A stretch of 64,000 bases of DNA from JANRLT01 sp041736895 (GCA_041736895.1 JBGSSS010000088.1:1-64000); one strand, 5' to 3'; positions 49,623 to 58,654 are shown, counted from the first letter of the stretch. The notes: a model not told the origin generated them from the letters alone. Numbers and translations are program-made.

Positions 49623-51578
49623 CTACGACGGCGAATCCAAGTACGGATCTTGGCCCATCTGCAGGAGCATTTTCTTGCGTTCTTTTTCGTGGTGCATTAG
49701 GAGCTTGCGGTCGCGGAAATGGCGGCGTTCGATTTTCGCTTGGGCTCGGTAGAACATGGCTTCGTAGCTCGGAAACGGACCTTCGTGCGTTTTGCCGTAG
49801 GCTTTGGATTTTTCCGCACGTTTCGGTCCAAGGCCCATGAGCACGATGTCGTCATCGAGCCCGAGCAATTGCCGATAGGTTCCCGGGTCACCCTGGCGGC
49901 CGCAGCGGCCGATCAATTGGCGATCGATGCGCGCCGAGTCGTGCAACTCGGTGCAGATCACATGCATGCCGCCGAGTTCGACCACGCCCTCGCCCATCCG
50001 AATGTCGGTGCCGCGTCCCGCCATGTTGGTCGAGACGGTGACTTTGCCCAGTTGGCCGGCGGCGGCGACGATGTCGGCTTCGACATCGACCTGATACGCG
50101 GTGAGGACCTGGTGTTCGATGCCCGCCGCTTTGAGCTTCGCCGAGATGCTCATCGACTTGTCGATCGAGCGCGTGCCGATCAAGATCGGCCGGCCCGTGG
50201 CATGTACTTCCATGATTTCGCGGATGATCGCTTCTTCCTTGGCTTCGCGATGCGCGTGGACCACTGTTGGCAGCTTCTGGCGAATCGGCGGGCGATTCGT
50301 CGGAATCGGGATGACGCGGAGTTTGTAAATCTTGAGCAGTTCCCGCGCCGACGTGGCACCGGTTCCAGTCATCCCGGCGAGGTACGGATACCGCTGGAAA
50401 TAATCCTGCACGGTGACGCGTGCGGCGTGGCCGGTGGCGATGGTGACTTCGATTTGCTCCTTGGCCTCGACCGCTTGATGCAATCCATCGCGCCATTTGC
50501 GGCCTTCGGCTAAGCGGCCGGTGAATTCGTCGACGATGACGATCTCGCCCTCGCGGACAACATAATGCCGATCGCGCAGGAAGCATTTCTCGGCGCGAAT
50601 CGCCAGCTCGATCGCATCATACAGGCCGAGCATGCCCGTCGTTTCGGTCGCTTTGCCGCGCGGCAGGTTCCGCAGCTTGCGTCGGCCATCGAGCGTTAGT
50701 TCAATCTTCTGGATTTTCGCTTCGAATGTGTAGTCCGTCTCTTCGACGAAGCTCGGCGCGTGCTGCGCGGCCCAGCGATAAAGCTCGGCTTCGTTCTTTT
50801 GATCTTCGGTCGGTAGCGCACTGATGATCAGCGGCGTGCGCGCTTCGTCGATCAGCACACTATCCGCCTCGTCCACAAGCGCAAAGTACGGCTTGCGCTG
50901 CACCGGCTGATCGCCGCCGGCACCCTCGCGATGATCGAGCAAATACGCCATCAGGTTCTCTTGCCCCGACGCCATCTTGCGCAGCAGCAACCGGTCGCGG
51001 AGAAAATCGAACCCGAATTCCTTCGCCGTGCCGTAAGTGATGTCGCAAGCATACGCCGCGCGGCGCTGGTCGCTGTTCATCTGCGTCTCGATGATGCCGA
51101 CCTTCAGCCCCAGCATGTCGTATAGCGGCATCATCCACTCGGCATCACGGCGGGCCAGGTAATCGTTGACCGTCGCCAGATGCACGCCTTTGCCGAGCAG
51201 CGAAAGCAATACCAGCGGCAGCGTCGCGGTAAGCGTTTTGCCTTCGCCCGTTTGCATCTCGGCGATCGAACGATGAAACAGCGCGATCCCGCCCAGGAGC
51301 TGCACCTCGAAATGCCGCATGTTCAGCGCGCGCGTTCCCGCTTCGCGCGTTAGGGCAAACGCCTCGGGCAGCAGCTCTCCCAGCGGCTCGCCGCTCTTCG
51401 CGCGGTACTTCAGCGCGAGGCTCGCCTTGCGGAGTTCTTCGTTGCTAACCCCCTTCAGCAATTCGCCGGCCGCTTCGATCCGCGGCAATTGCATCGCCCA
51501 CCGCGCCACGCGCCGCGACACGGGTCCGCCCATGAGCGAAGTCAACCGCGCGAATAAACCGGAGGGAAGCGTGGCCAC
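49623..51578 (-). CDS. SecA-like translocase ATPase, shortened paralogue
   Basis: A 651-residue SecA-family ATPase, GTG start. The N-terminal DEAD motor carries MQTGEGKTLT (Gly111-Thr115), then TVNDYLARRDAEWM, FDFLRDR, and LVDEADSVLIDEARTPLIIS. The second motor domain has VTVSTNMAGRGTDI and RIDRQLIGRCGRQGDPG. Usual SecA is 830-900 residues; this one stops shortly after the second motor domain and lacks the C-terminal helical wing/scaffold and the zinc-binding tail. It may be an accessory SecA2-type motor or a decayed duplicate; all ATPase motifs are intact. Upstream genes on the opposite strand are small NPY-motif membrane proteins. Confidence 0.9.
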   Translation of the reverse strand: MATLPSGLFARLTSLMGGPVSRRVARWAMQLPRIEAAGELLKGVSNEELRKASLALKYRAKSGEPLGELLPEAFALTREAGTRALNMRHFEVQLLGGIALFHRSIAEMQTGEGKTLTATLPLVLLSLLGKGVHLATVNDYLARRDAEWMMPLYDMLGLKVGIIETQMNSDQRRAAYACDITYGTAKEFGFDFLRDRLLLRKMASGQENLMAYLLDHREGAGGDQPVQRKPYFALVDEADSVLIDEARTPLIISALPTEDQKNEAELYRWAAQHAPSFVEETDYTFEAKIQKIELTLDGRRKLRNLPRGKATETTGMLGLYDAIELAIRAEKCFLRDRHYVVREGEIVIVDEFTGRLAEGRKWRDGLHQAVEAKEQIEVTIATGHAARVTVQDYFQRYPYLAGMTGTGATSARELLKIYKLRVIPIPTNRPPIRQKLPTVVHAHREAKEEAIIREIMEVHATGRPILIGTRSIDKSMSISAKLKAAGIEHQVLTAYQVDVEADIVAAAGQLGKVTVSTNMAGRGTDIRMGEGVVELGGMHVICTELHDSARIDRQLIGRCGRQGDPGTYRQLLGLDDDIVLMGLGPKRAEKSKAYGKTHEGPFPSYEAMFYRAQAKIERRHFRDRKLLMHHEKERKKMLLQMGQDPYLDSPS

Positions 51579-51685
51579 AGGGAGACGAATGTGAGAAGAG
51601 GTTTGAAGAGCACCGATCCATGAGTCTTCAATATATCAATTCTTGGCAAGCAAGGAATTTCGAATTTTGAGAAGGGATCGCTATC

Positions 51686-51961
51686 ATGGAAAGTATGAAT
51701 CCCTATGAAGCACCGCAAGAACCAAAGCCGCCCGAACCCAAGCCGCACAAACTCGGCGAGAACGGCGGGTGTGCTCTGGCTTTTGCCGTGATCGTGACGT
51801 AGGGCTTGTTTTTGAGTTGTTGCGGCATGTGGTCGGAGCGAGACACGGGCGCTCGCGAAGCGTTTATGTTCGACATGTACCGCAACGGAGCGGTTTTCTT
51901 TGGGGTGTTAAGCTTGATGAGTTATTTGCTTTTGTATTACTACCGAACGAACGATCGCTGA
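51686..51961 (+). pseudogene. Small NPY-motif membrane protein interrupted by in-frame TAG
   Basis: From the ATG at 51686 the frame reads MESMNPYEAPQEPKPPEPKP and enters a hydrophobic segment (CALAFAVIVT), then meets TAG at 51800-51802. If the stop is ignored, the same frame continues GLFLSCCGMWSERDTG and later FFGVLSLMSYLLLYYYR to a TGA at 51959-51961, giving a 91-residue protein with two membrane helices, the first spanning the stop codon. This is a nonsense mutation, a read-through site or a sequence error. The intact part matches the NPYxxP-motif membrane proteins common in planctomycetes. The next gene is a related intact protein. Confidence 0.7.
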
Positions 51962-51981
51962 ACGCAAGAGCTGCACGCGAT

Positions 51982-52302
51982 ATGAATCCCTACGACCCAC
52001 CGCAGAGTTCGCTGCAGCAAGTCCCCGAGACGAACTTACCGCTGCCGCTTGCTGAAAGCCAACCTGCCATGACCTGGCTCACGATTCTGAGAATCATCGT
52101 GGCGTGCGGCTTGGTTTGGGTTGAAACACTCCTGGGGATTTTATTGCTGGATCGGCTTCTGCATGCCGTTGGTTTGTTTTCCAGTTCTGAACTTCAGCAG
52201 ATCGATCAACTCTTGCCGCTGTTCATCGCCGTTTTTTGCGGGATCGGGTTGATTTTGTGGTGGTGGTGTCGGAACACGAGCGATGAGAGTCATTCCTCTT
52301 AA
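51982..52302 (+). CDS. Small membrane protein with N-terminal NPYDPP motif
   Basis: A 106-residue protein starting MNPYDPPQSSLQQVP, with two membrane helices (ILRIIVACGLVWVETLLGILLL; LLPLFIAVFCGIGLILWWW). It begins 20 bases after the end of the broken gene above and is probably its paralogue. The start is decided by the NPY motif; the frame is open upstream to 51769. Function is unknown. Confidence 0.7.
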   Translation: MNPYDPPQSSLQQVPETNLPLPLAESQPAMTWLTILRIIVACGLVWVETLLGILLLDRLLHAVGLFSSSELQQIDQLLPLFIAVFCGIGLILWWWCRNTSDESHSS

Positions 52303-52309
52303 ATCTGGT

Positions 52310-52475
52310 TTGGCTCCCTCCCCTTCATGGGGAGGGTTGGGGAGGGGGGATGCGCGAGAGAATATTCTGAACAGAAAAAAATACTACGCACGGAGTATTT
52401 TTGATTATCGTAGGTTCACTCCCGCTCAGCCCCCCACCCTATCCCTCCCCCATAGGTGGGGAGGGGACCAGCCCA
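52310..52475. repeat. CTCCCC inverted-repeat pair, second locus
   Basis: Left arm TGGCTCCCTCCCCTTCATGG... (52310-52349) and right arm CCCCCCACCCTATCCCTCCC... (52430-52475), similar in layout to 44785-44955. Confidence 0.85.
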
Positions 52476-52515
52476 GATTCTATTAAGATGGCAATTTTTA
52501 CGGGAGCTAAAACCC

Positions 52516-55500
52516 TCACTCCGTCAACGTCCACGCCGCCCAGAAAAACGGATGGGCCGCGCCGGATTTTTCTTTACGCGCTTCGATCCGTTTGAGCTGC
52601 GCGTTGCGGAGGGCTTCGGCTTTTGATTGGCCCGCGCCGAGATTCGTGTAAAAGTCCTGCATGATCAGCGCGCTGTCACGGTCGGGCACCTGCCAGAGTG
52701 TGCTCACGACGGCTTTCGCGCCGGCAAGTTGGAACGCTTGCCGCAGACCCGCGACGCCTTCGCCATTGCGAACCCGGCCGATACCCGTTTCGCAGGCGCT
52801 TAGCACCACGAGCTCCGTGCCGCGCAGATCGAGCCCCACGATTTCTAACCCGGTCAAGATCCCGTCATCGAGTCCTGCGGTCCGCGCCGCGTTGCAGCCA
52901 GCCAAAAGCAACCCGCAACGCAACAACGGGTTCTCGACCGGTTGCCCGTCGGTAGTCATCGCCGCGGGAATCGCTCGGGTGTTGCTCGCTAGTTGCAGCT
53001 CGCTCTGCTTTGTAGGCTGATCGGCAAGGAAGAAGCCGTGAGTGGAGAAGAGGAGTTGCCGCGGCCGCTTCAAGTTCTTCACGACCGCTTCGAGCGCATC
53101 CTTTTGCTCGTAGTAGAGCGGTTTGCTCTGCGCCAGTTGTTCGAACATCGGCCGGGCGACGGCTCCTTCGATCGCGGTGAACGGCAGCGCGGCAACGCGC
53201 GGCAAACTGGAGCGGCTGACGAGTCCGCGCGTCGAATTTTCGTCGAACTGGACTTGCGGCAGGAGGGCACGGATCGCGGCTTTCGCGGCCTGACCGGCGA
53301 GATCGTAATCGGGGTTTACGATAATCGCTGGCGCTGTCGCGGTGATCGCTGGTGATGTCGCGCCTTGCGCTTTGGAGTCGTTCGAAGCTTGAGCCAAGTC
53401 CCGCCCACTCAGAACGAGACGCACCGCGCATTGCTCGAGCAGACACTTTCCTTCGCCAACGGGCAATGCGGCCCAAGGAAGAAGCCACAACGCGCCGTCG
53501 GGCGAGAGAATGATCTGTTTCTTGCCCGCAAAGGAGGGCAACAACGGCCGCAGGACTTGATCCGCCACCGCTTGCAAATCGCGCTCGAGTGCTTCAGTGG
53601 CTTTCAGCTCTCCGACTTGGCGCAAGCTTCCGTTCTTACCCGGTGCGGCGGAGAGTGTCGCGCGGGCTTTCTCGACCGCCGCATCGATCTTCTCCGCATC
53701 GCCGAGATCTAGGATCTGCACCGGTCCCTCGGCCGCGATGATCCAAGCCAAGTAGCGCGTCGGGATTTCTTTCTCTTCGGAGATGCCGGAGATCGGCATC
53801 CGCACTAGATCGATGTAAACGCCGTCGCGCGGGATCGCTTGTTGCGCTTGCGCGAGGTTGATCCAAGCCCGATCCGCTGGCGCGCTGCCCGTGGCTTGCG
53901 AGAGTTGCCGCGACAGTCGGGCTTCGTCGTGGAGCAACTGTTGTTGCTCGGCTTGCTTCAGGGGGGCGTCCTTGGACGCGGGCTTCGAGAGCGCCAAGGC
54001 CGCGAGTTGTTCGCGTACGCGCTGCAATTCCTTGACCTGGGCCGCGAGCGCGGGATTCGACGCATCGCGCAACAGCAGCTCGCGCGCGGCGAGCGATTCC
54101 TGGGCAATGGCCTTGCCGTTGATGAGCCATTCGGCGGAAGCGCGGGCAATGTCGGCATCGTCACGGCGACGCCAGCCAAAGCCAAGGCTCTGAATCCAAT
54201 CCCAGCGATAAATATTGTCCAAGTATTTTAATTGTTCATTGGTGGACAACGCGGGCAAGACCAGTTGCGTGTGCCGGCGGGTTAGGCGACGCAGCTCGTC
54301 CCAATGTTTGCGCGTGCCAGTGAAGTCACCGCTCGCGTAGCATAGGATGGCTTTGTTCTTGAGCACGACGCCGGTCCGCGGATGACCCGGGCCGAGGGCT
54401 TTGCGATAAGTGGCCAAGGCGCTGTCGTAGAGTTTTCCTGCGTTGTCAAATTTGCCTTGCTTGTAGAAGACGATGCCCTGGTTGACAAGAGTGCTGGCAG
54501 TTTCGGTATGCTCTTCGCCAAAGATATTGCGGCGGATGACCAGGGCTTCGTTGTACGCTCTTTCCGCCGTGGCAAAATCCTTTTGATTCTCGGCAATGTT
54601 CCCGAGATTGTTCAGCAACTCGGCAATCCGCGGATGTTCATCGCCAAAGATCTTGCGGCTGATCTGGAGCGATTCGGTGTAATGCTGCTCGGCCGCTTTG
54701 TAATCTCGCTGATCGAAAAACAGCGAACCGATGCTCTGCAGCGATTGCGCCGTTAACGGATGCTCGCGGCCGAAGAGCTTCTGCCGTATGGCCAGCGCTT
54801 CTGCGTGATGTTTGTGTGCCGCGGCAAAATCGCCCAGATCCACCAGCACGTTGGCCAGGTTGTGCAGCGAACTGGCTGTTTTCGAATGCTGCTGGCCGTA
54901 CACCAGGCGGTAGATGGCGAGTGATTCTTCATAGCATTGGCGAGCCCGCGGAATTTCGCCGAGTGTGAAGACCACGTTGCCCAAACTGCTCAGGGCGTTG
55001 GCCGTATGATCGCTCTTGTCGCCATACGTCTTGCGGTCGAAGGCGATGATCTCTTCGAACATCGTTTTTGCGAGCGGCAGATCGCCCAGTTCCTCGAAGA
55101 CGATTGCCAGATTGTGGCGCGAGTTGAATTGCTCCTTTTCCGTTTCGGGCCACTCGCGGTAGATGCTGATCGCCTCTTCAAAGGCTTTGCGCGCGGCCGG
55201 ATAGTCACTCTGTTGCAGCAGCACGATGCCCAAGTCGCCTAGCGAATTCGCGACGAGCTTGGCCCGTTGGCCGAGCACCTTCTTGCGGATGGCGAGCGCC
55301 TCTTCAAAGGACCTGATCGCTTCGGCAAACTTTCCTTGATTACGGAGCAATTGGCCGCGGCGATCGTAGAGTACCGCGAGCATCGGATTGTCGCGGCCGC
55401 CGTTTTGCTCCTCGACGATCATCACCTGCTCCAGATACTTCTGCGCCGCGGCATAATCCTGGGCCTTTTCCAGTCGTTCGTATTCCGCGAAGTAGGGAGC

Positions 55501-55815
55501 AACGCGCGCCGCATTGGCCCGCTGCTCGGCCGTGTACTGGATTTGCCCCAGCGAGTCGGTCCGGATCCAGCCGTGCTCTTCGCTGTTGGGCACGCGAACC
55601 TCGGCCCAGCCCGGGGCGCTGGCAAAGACCCACACGCGGGTATCCTTGGGCAACTCGGCGAGGACTTTTTCGCCGGCCATAATCTTGCCGGGCGAGGCGG
55701 TGACGAGGAACATCCCCTCAACGGCGAAACTGGCGCCGTTCATAAAACAGAGAGCCAGCCCAAATGCAGTGAGTGCCAGGATTCGCGCTGGCACGGCGAA
55801 GTGAAAGCCAAGCAT
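52516..55815 (-). CDS. TPR-CHAT protein: SH3-like domain, tetratricopeptide repeats, caspase-like protease domain
   Basis: A 1099-residue protein. A short hydrophobic N-terminal segment (ILALTAFGLALCFMNGASFA) may export it. An SH3-like domain follows (about 35-95, VTASPGKIMAGEKVLAELP). About ten kinesin-light-chain-type TPRs (about 100-500) such as LANVLVDLGDFAAAHKHHAEAL and YGDKSDHTANALSSLGNV come next, then a helical region, then a C-terminal CHAT (caspase HetF-associated) domain (about 750-1099). The catalytic pair is visible: His926 in LFSTHGFF and Cys1008 in LSACETGIG. CHAT proteases with TPRs act in regulated proteolysis and in type III-E CRISPR (Craspase) systems, but no CRISPR genes are here. 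The target is unknown. Confidence 0.88.
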   Translation of the reverse strand: MLGFHFAVPARILALTAFGLALCFMNGASFAVEGMFLVTASPGKIMAGEKVLAELPKDTRVWVFASAPGWAEVRVPNSEEHGWIRTDSLGQIQYTAEQRANAARVAPYFAEYERLEKAQDYAAAQKYLEQVMIVEEQNGGRDNPMLAVLYDRRGQLLRNQGKFAEAIRSFEEALAIRKKVLGQRAKLVANSLGDLGIVLLQQSDYPAARKAFEEAISIYREWPETEKEQFNSRHNLAIVFEELGDLPLAKTMFEEIIAFDRKTYGDKSDHTANALSSLGNVVFTLGEIPRARQCYEESLAIYRLVYGQQHSKTASSLHNLANVLVDLGDFAAAHKHHAEALAIRQKLFGREHPLTAQSLQSIGSLFFDQRDYKAAEQHYTESLQISRKIFGDEHPRIAELLNNLGNIAENQKDFATAERAYNEALVIRRNIFGEEHTETASTLVNQGIVFYKQGKFDNAGKLYDSALATYRKALGPGHPRTGVVLKNKAILCYASGDFTGTRKHWDELRRLTRRHTQLVLPALSTNEQLKYLDNIYRWDWIQSLGFGWRRRDDADIARASAEWLINGKAIAQESLAARELLLRDASNPALAAQVKELQRVREQLAALALSKPASKDAPLKQAEQQQLLHDEARLSRQLSQATGSAPADRAWINLAQAQQAIPRDGVYIDLVRMPISGISEEKEIPTRYLAWIIAAEGPVQILDLGDAEKIDAAVEKARATLSAAPGKNGSLRQVGELKATEALERDLQAVADQVLRPLLPSFAGKKQIILSPDGALWLLPWAALPVGEGKCLLEQCAVRLVLSGRDLAQASNDSKAQGATSPAITATAPAIIVNPDYDLAGQAAKAAIRALLPQVQFDENSTRGLVSRSSLPRVAALPFTAIEGAVARPMFEQLAQSKPLYYEQKDALEAVVKNLKRPRQLLFSTHGFFLADQPTKQSELQLASNTRAIPAAMTTDGQPVENPLLRCGLLLAGCNAARTAGLDDGILTGLEIVGLDLRGTELVVLSACETGIGRVRNGEGVAGLRQAFQLAGAKAVVSTLWQVPDRDSALIMQDFYTNLGAGQSKAEALRNAQLKRIEARKEKSGAAHPFFWAAWTLTE

Positions 55816-56389
55816 ACGGTCGATCCTGCTAAAATGGCGCGGACTTCTTCAAGTGATCGCTAGGATTTTAAAGGCCTATCCCAAAACCACCTCACCAACG
55901 AGATGCAAGCGCAGAAAAAAACCGCAAGCAATGCAAATGCGTGAACCTTGTCTTGGCTAGCGAATATGCGTCAAGCTTGAGAGGGAAATCTGATCGAAGG
56001 TTGCAACCCAAAAAGTTCCGCGCTTCTTGACGATAGGCAAGAGAATGAAGGCAGAAGAATAAATTCTGAAACATTCTCTTGCCTTCATTCTCCTGTCATT
56101 CTTCCCAGGTGTTCACTACAGTTGGCAAACATTTAATGTCACGCAAGTGATGCGTACCAGTAAAGGGATTGACTTTTAGGATAACGCGCCGCGAGAGCAA
56201 AATCTTCCCAGGAAAAAGCAACCTGTTGGAAAAACCTGCCGCAGAACGCTAGACTGAGCCAAAACACGCCGAAGCTTTCGTGCTCTTGCTTTACGAAACA
56301 AACCGGCGGCCTTACGGCCACCGCTCGTTGAATAAGATACACACAACAATACTGACAACCTACAACCTACTACTTACAACCAACTCGCC
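55816..56389. other. Intergenic region before pgi, no gene
   Basis: About 570 bases between divergent TPR-CHAT and pgi genes. It holds a GGCCTATCCC string (about 55873-55885), a GAATGAAGGCAG palindrome (56036-56100) and ACCTACAACC-type repeat sequence (about 56356-56383). No gene seen; likely contains both promoters. Confidence 0.6.
56036..56100. repeat. GAATGAAGGCAGAAGAAT palindrome, locus 2
   Basis: GGCAAGAGAATGAAGGCAGA... paired with ...CTCTTGCCTTCATTCTCCTG. Same family as 43780-43838 and 59181-59240. Confidence 0.88.
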
Positions 56390-57874
56390 ATGTCCCTCAA
56401 ATTCTCGCCCGAATCCAAAGCTCTCTCCTACGATCCCACGGCTTGCTTCATCCCGGGCTCCGGGCTCGACAAGGCCGACCTTGCCGCGCTCGCGCCGAAG
56501 TTGAAAGCCGCCAAGGACGAAGTCCTGGCCGAAGCAAAACTCTGGGCAGAGCAGGGGAACGACGCCGCGAACAAGGCTGTGGCGGCCGACAAGCAACCGC
56601 TCGACGCCGGGTTCATGGACCTGCCCGATCGGTTGTTGGCCGAGTACAAGAAGGATCGCAAGAACAGCGAGCTGGGGCACATCCTCCGCGTGGCCGAGCG
56701 GCTGCGTGAGAGCGTCGATAAGATCGTCGTCCTTGGCATCGGCGGGTCGTACATGGGCGCGAGGGCGTTGTTCGAAGCCTGCTGCCATCCGTATCACAAC
56801 GAGCTCCCGCGCGGCGCGCGCGGCGGCAAGCCGCGCATCTACTTCGAAGGGAACAACGTCGACAACGACGCCACCCAAGGGCTGCTCGACTTGCTCGGCT
56901 GCAACACCGCCGGCGCGAAGCAAGGCAAAACACCCGAGGAACGCTGGGGCATCGTTGTCATCAGCAAGAGCGGCGGCACGCTCGAAACGGCGGCCGCGTT
57001 CCGGTTGTTCTGGACGAAGTTGCTCGACAGTGTCGGCGGCGACAAGAAACAACTCGCGGAACTGGTCGTGCCAGTGACCGGCGCGAGCGGCAAGCTGTTT
57101 GAACTCTCCAAGGCGCTCGGCCTGCCCGATACGTTTGACATTCCCGATGGCGTCGGGGGCCGGTTTTCGATTCTCACCGCCGTGGGCTTGCTGCCCGCCG
57201 CAGTGATCGGGATCGACATCGTGCGGCTGCTCGAGGGGGCCGCGGCGATGAACAAACGCTTCCGCGATGAAGAACCGTTCACCAACAAAACTCCGCTCGG
57301 CAGCAACCCGGTGCTCGACTACGTCGGCGTTTGTCACTTGCTCGAAGAACAACGCGGCCTCACGACGCGCTTGCTCAGCACCTGGGGCAAGGGGCTCGAA
57401 GCGGCCGGGTTCTGGTACGACCAATTGTTGAGCGAAAGCCTCGGCAAGCACGAAAAAGGGGCGACGCCGCTGACCGTCGTCAACACGCGCGACCTTCACT
57501 CGCGCGGGCAGCAACATCAAGAAGGCCGCCGCGACAAACTCGTGACCAACGTCATCTACCACACGAACCGCCGCGACCGGCTCGCCATCGAAAAGAGCGA
57601 CCTCGACCAGGACAAGCTCAACGAACTCGCCGGCAAGAGCATGCCCGAGATTCTGAGCGCGGCGATTAACGGCACCAACGCCGCCTACGCCGAAGACAAA
57701 CGCCCGACGGCCGACCTGCACCTGCCCGGGCTCGACGAATACACGATGGGCCAGTTCTTTCAGATGCTGATGCTGACGACAATCGTCGAAGGCCGCCTCA
57801 TCGGCATCAACCCCTATGGCCAACCGGGCGTCGAAGGCTACAAGAAGCACATGCAGGCGTTTCTGCGGAAGTAG
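56390..57874 (+). CDS. pgi: Glucose-6-phosphate isomerase
   Basis: Interconverts glucose 6-phosphate and fructose 6-phosphate. The protein has 494 residues. SIS fold motifs: VVLGIGGSYMGARALFEA (about 119-136), ISKSGGTLETAAAFRLFW (about 193-210), and the active-site Glu region HSRGQQHQEGRRD with Glu, plus a C-terminal QPGVEGYKK segment containing the catalytic Lys. Length is within the bacterial range. The ATG at 56390 is the first of the frame. It stands alone; the PPi-PFK is elsewhere in the window. Confidence 0.95.
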   Translation: MSLKFSPESKALSYDPTACFIPGSGLDKADLAALAPKLKAAKDEVLAEAKLWAEQGNDAANKAVAADKQPLDAGFMDLPDRLLAEYKKDRKNSELGHILRVAERLRESVDKIVVLGIGGSYMGARALFEACCHPYHNELPRGARGGKPRIYFEGNNVDNDATQGLLDLLGCNTAGAKQGKTPEERWGIVVISKSGGTLETAAAFRLFWTKLLDSVGGDKKQLAELVVPVTGASGKLFELSKALGLPDTFDIPDGVGGRFSILTAVGLLPAAVIGIDIVRLLEGAAAMNKRFRDEEPFTNKTPLGSNPVLDYVGVCHLLEEQRGLTTRLLSTWGKGLEAAGFWYDQLLSESLGKHEKGATPLTVVNTRDLHSRGQQHQEGRRDKLVTNVIYHTNRRDRLAIEKSDLDQDKLNELAGKSMPEILSAAINGTNAAYAEDKRPTADLHLPGLDEYTMGQFFQMLMLTTIVEGRLIGINPYGQPGVEGYKKHMQAFLRK

Positions 57875-57932
57875 TTCAGAGAAGAATGAAGGAGTTAGGA
57901 GTTAGAATGAAGAATGAAGACAAGAAACAAAG

Positions 57933-57953
57933 CCCAGGGGTTTACCCCCTGGG
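57933..57953. repeat. CCCAGGGG...CCCCTGGG hairpin upstream of the toxin-antitoxin genes
   Basis: CCCAGGGGTTTACCCCCTGG G palindrome ending 71 bases before the antitoxin start. Same kind as 2708, 21737 and 60976. Confidence 0.75.
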
Positions 57954-58024
57954 AGCATTTTTGCGATGCATGCTGCGCTTGATGTATAATTGAAGAGACA
58001 AGTCGCTTCAAAAAGGATGCTTCG

Positions 58025-58264
58025 ATGACATCAATCACTCTCCAAGAGGCCCAAGCTGGTCTGATCAATCTCGTTCACGGGTTGCAGCCTGGCGAAGAGA
58101 TTCTGATCACCGAGAACGATCAGCCCGTGGCGAAGATTTTGACCGCTGTGACAAAGCCGACCGAACCAAAACGTGAGCGTCAATTGGGAGCTATGCGAGG
58201 CAGTGTCCTTTATATGGCCGAAGATTTTGATGCTCCGTTAGAGGATTTCAAGGATTACATGTAA
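58025..58264 (+). CDS. Type II antitoxin, Phd/YefM family
   Basis: A 79-residue DNA-binding antitoxin. TSITLQEAQAGLINLVHGLQPGEEILITENDQPVAKIL is the Phd/YefM pattern: short beta strand, helix, then ITxNGxPVAxL-type sequence. The C-terminal part (ALYMAEDFDAPLEDFKDYM-type, acidic) would wrap the toxin. Its stop codon overlaps the toxin start by one base (TAATG), so translation is coupled. Such pairs usually autoregulate. Confidence 0.88.
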   Translation: MTSITLQEAQAGLINLVHGLQPGEEILITENDQPVAKILTAVTKPTEPKRERQLGAMRGSVLYMAEDFDAPLEDFKDYM

Positions 58265-58650
58265 TGAGTTTTTTGCTCGATACCCATGCTTTGATTTGGG
58301 CAGTGAACGAGCCTGAAAAGCTAAGCCCGCTTGCGGCCGCAACAATCAAAGATGCCTCAAACAAACTCTATCTGAGCATCGCCAGTCCGTGGGAAATGGG
58401 GATCAAGTTGAGTAACGGAAAACTCAAGCTTGGTATTCCATTCCGTCCTTGGATTGATGATGCGATTCAACGTTTTGATTTAGAGATCATTCCACTGACT
58501 CTCGATGCGATAGAAACGCAAATCGGCTTGCCCTGGCATCATCGCGATCCGTTTGATCGGTGCTTGATTGCTCAAGCGATGACAGAGAATATTGAGATTA
58601 TTAGTTCTGACACTCAGCTTGATCATTATCCAATCAAGCGAGTCTGGTAA
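58264..58650 (+). CDS. VapC-like PIN-domain toxin
   Basis: A 128-residue PIN-domain ribonuclease. Acidic residues of the PIN active site: Asp6 in FLLDTHALIWA, Glu44 in SPWEMGIK, Asp95/Asp98 in HHRDPFDRCLIAQA and Asp116 in SSDTQL. This is the subgroup that pairs with Phd-type antitoxins. It overlaps the antitoxin gene by one base. Function is RNA cleavage when unbound; the target is not known. Confidence 0.9.
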   Translation: MSFLLDTHALIWAVNEPEKLSPLAAATIKDASNKLYLSIASPWEMGIKLSNGKLKLGIPFRPWIDDAIQRFDLEIIPLTLDAIETQIGLPWHHRDPFDRCLIAQAMTENIEIISSDTQLDHYPIKRVW

Positions 58651-58654
58651 ACCG

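Noticed and set aside
52516..55815. TPR-CHAT as part of a type III-E CRISPR system
   Set aside because: No CRISPR repeat array, Cas7-11 or Csx30/31 candidate in the window; only the domain type is shared.
56360..57850. Open frame of 496 codons antisense to pgi
   Set aside because: The pgi motifs on the plus strand are unmistakable; the antisense frame has shadow composition.
58025..58650. Toxin-antitoxin pair as part of a larger mobile element
   Set aside because: No integrase, transposase or attachment-type direct repeats were seen around it.
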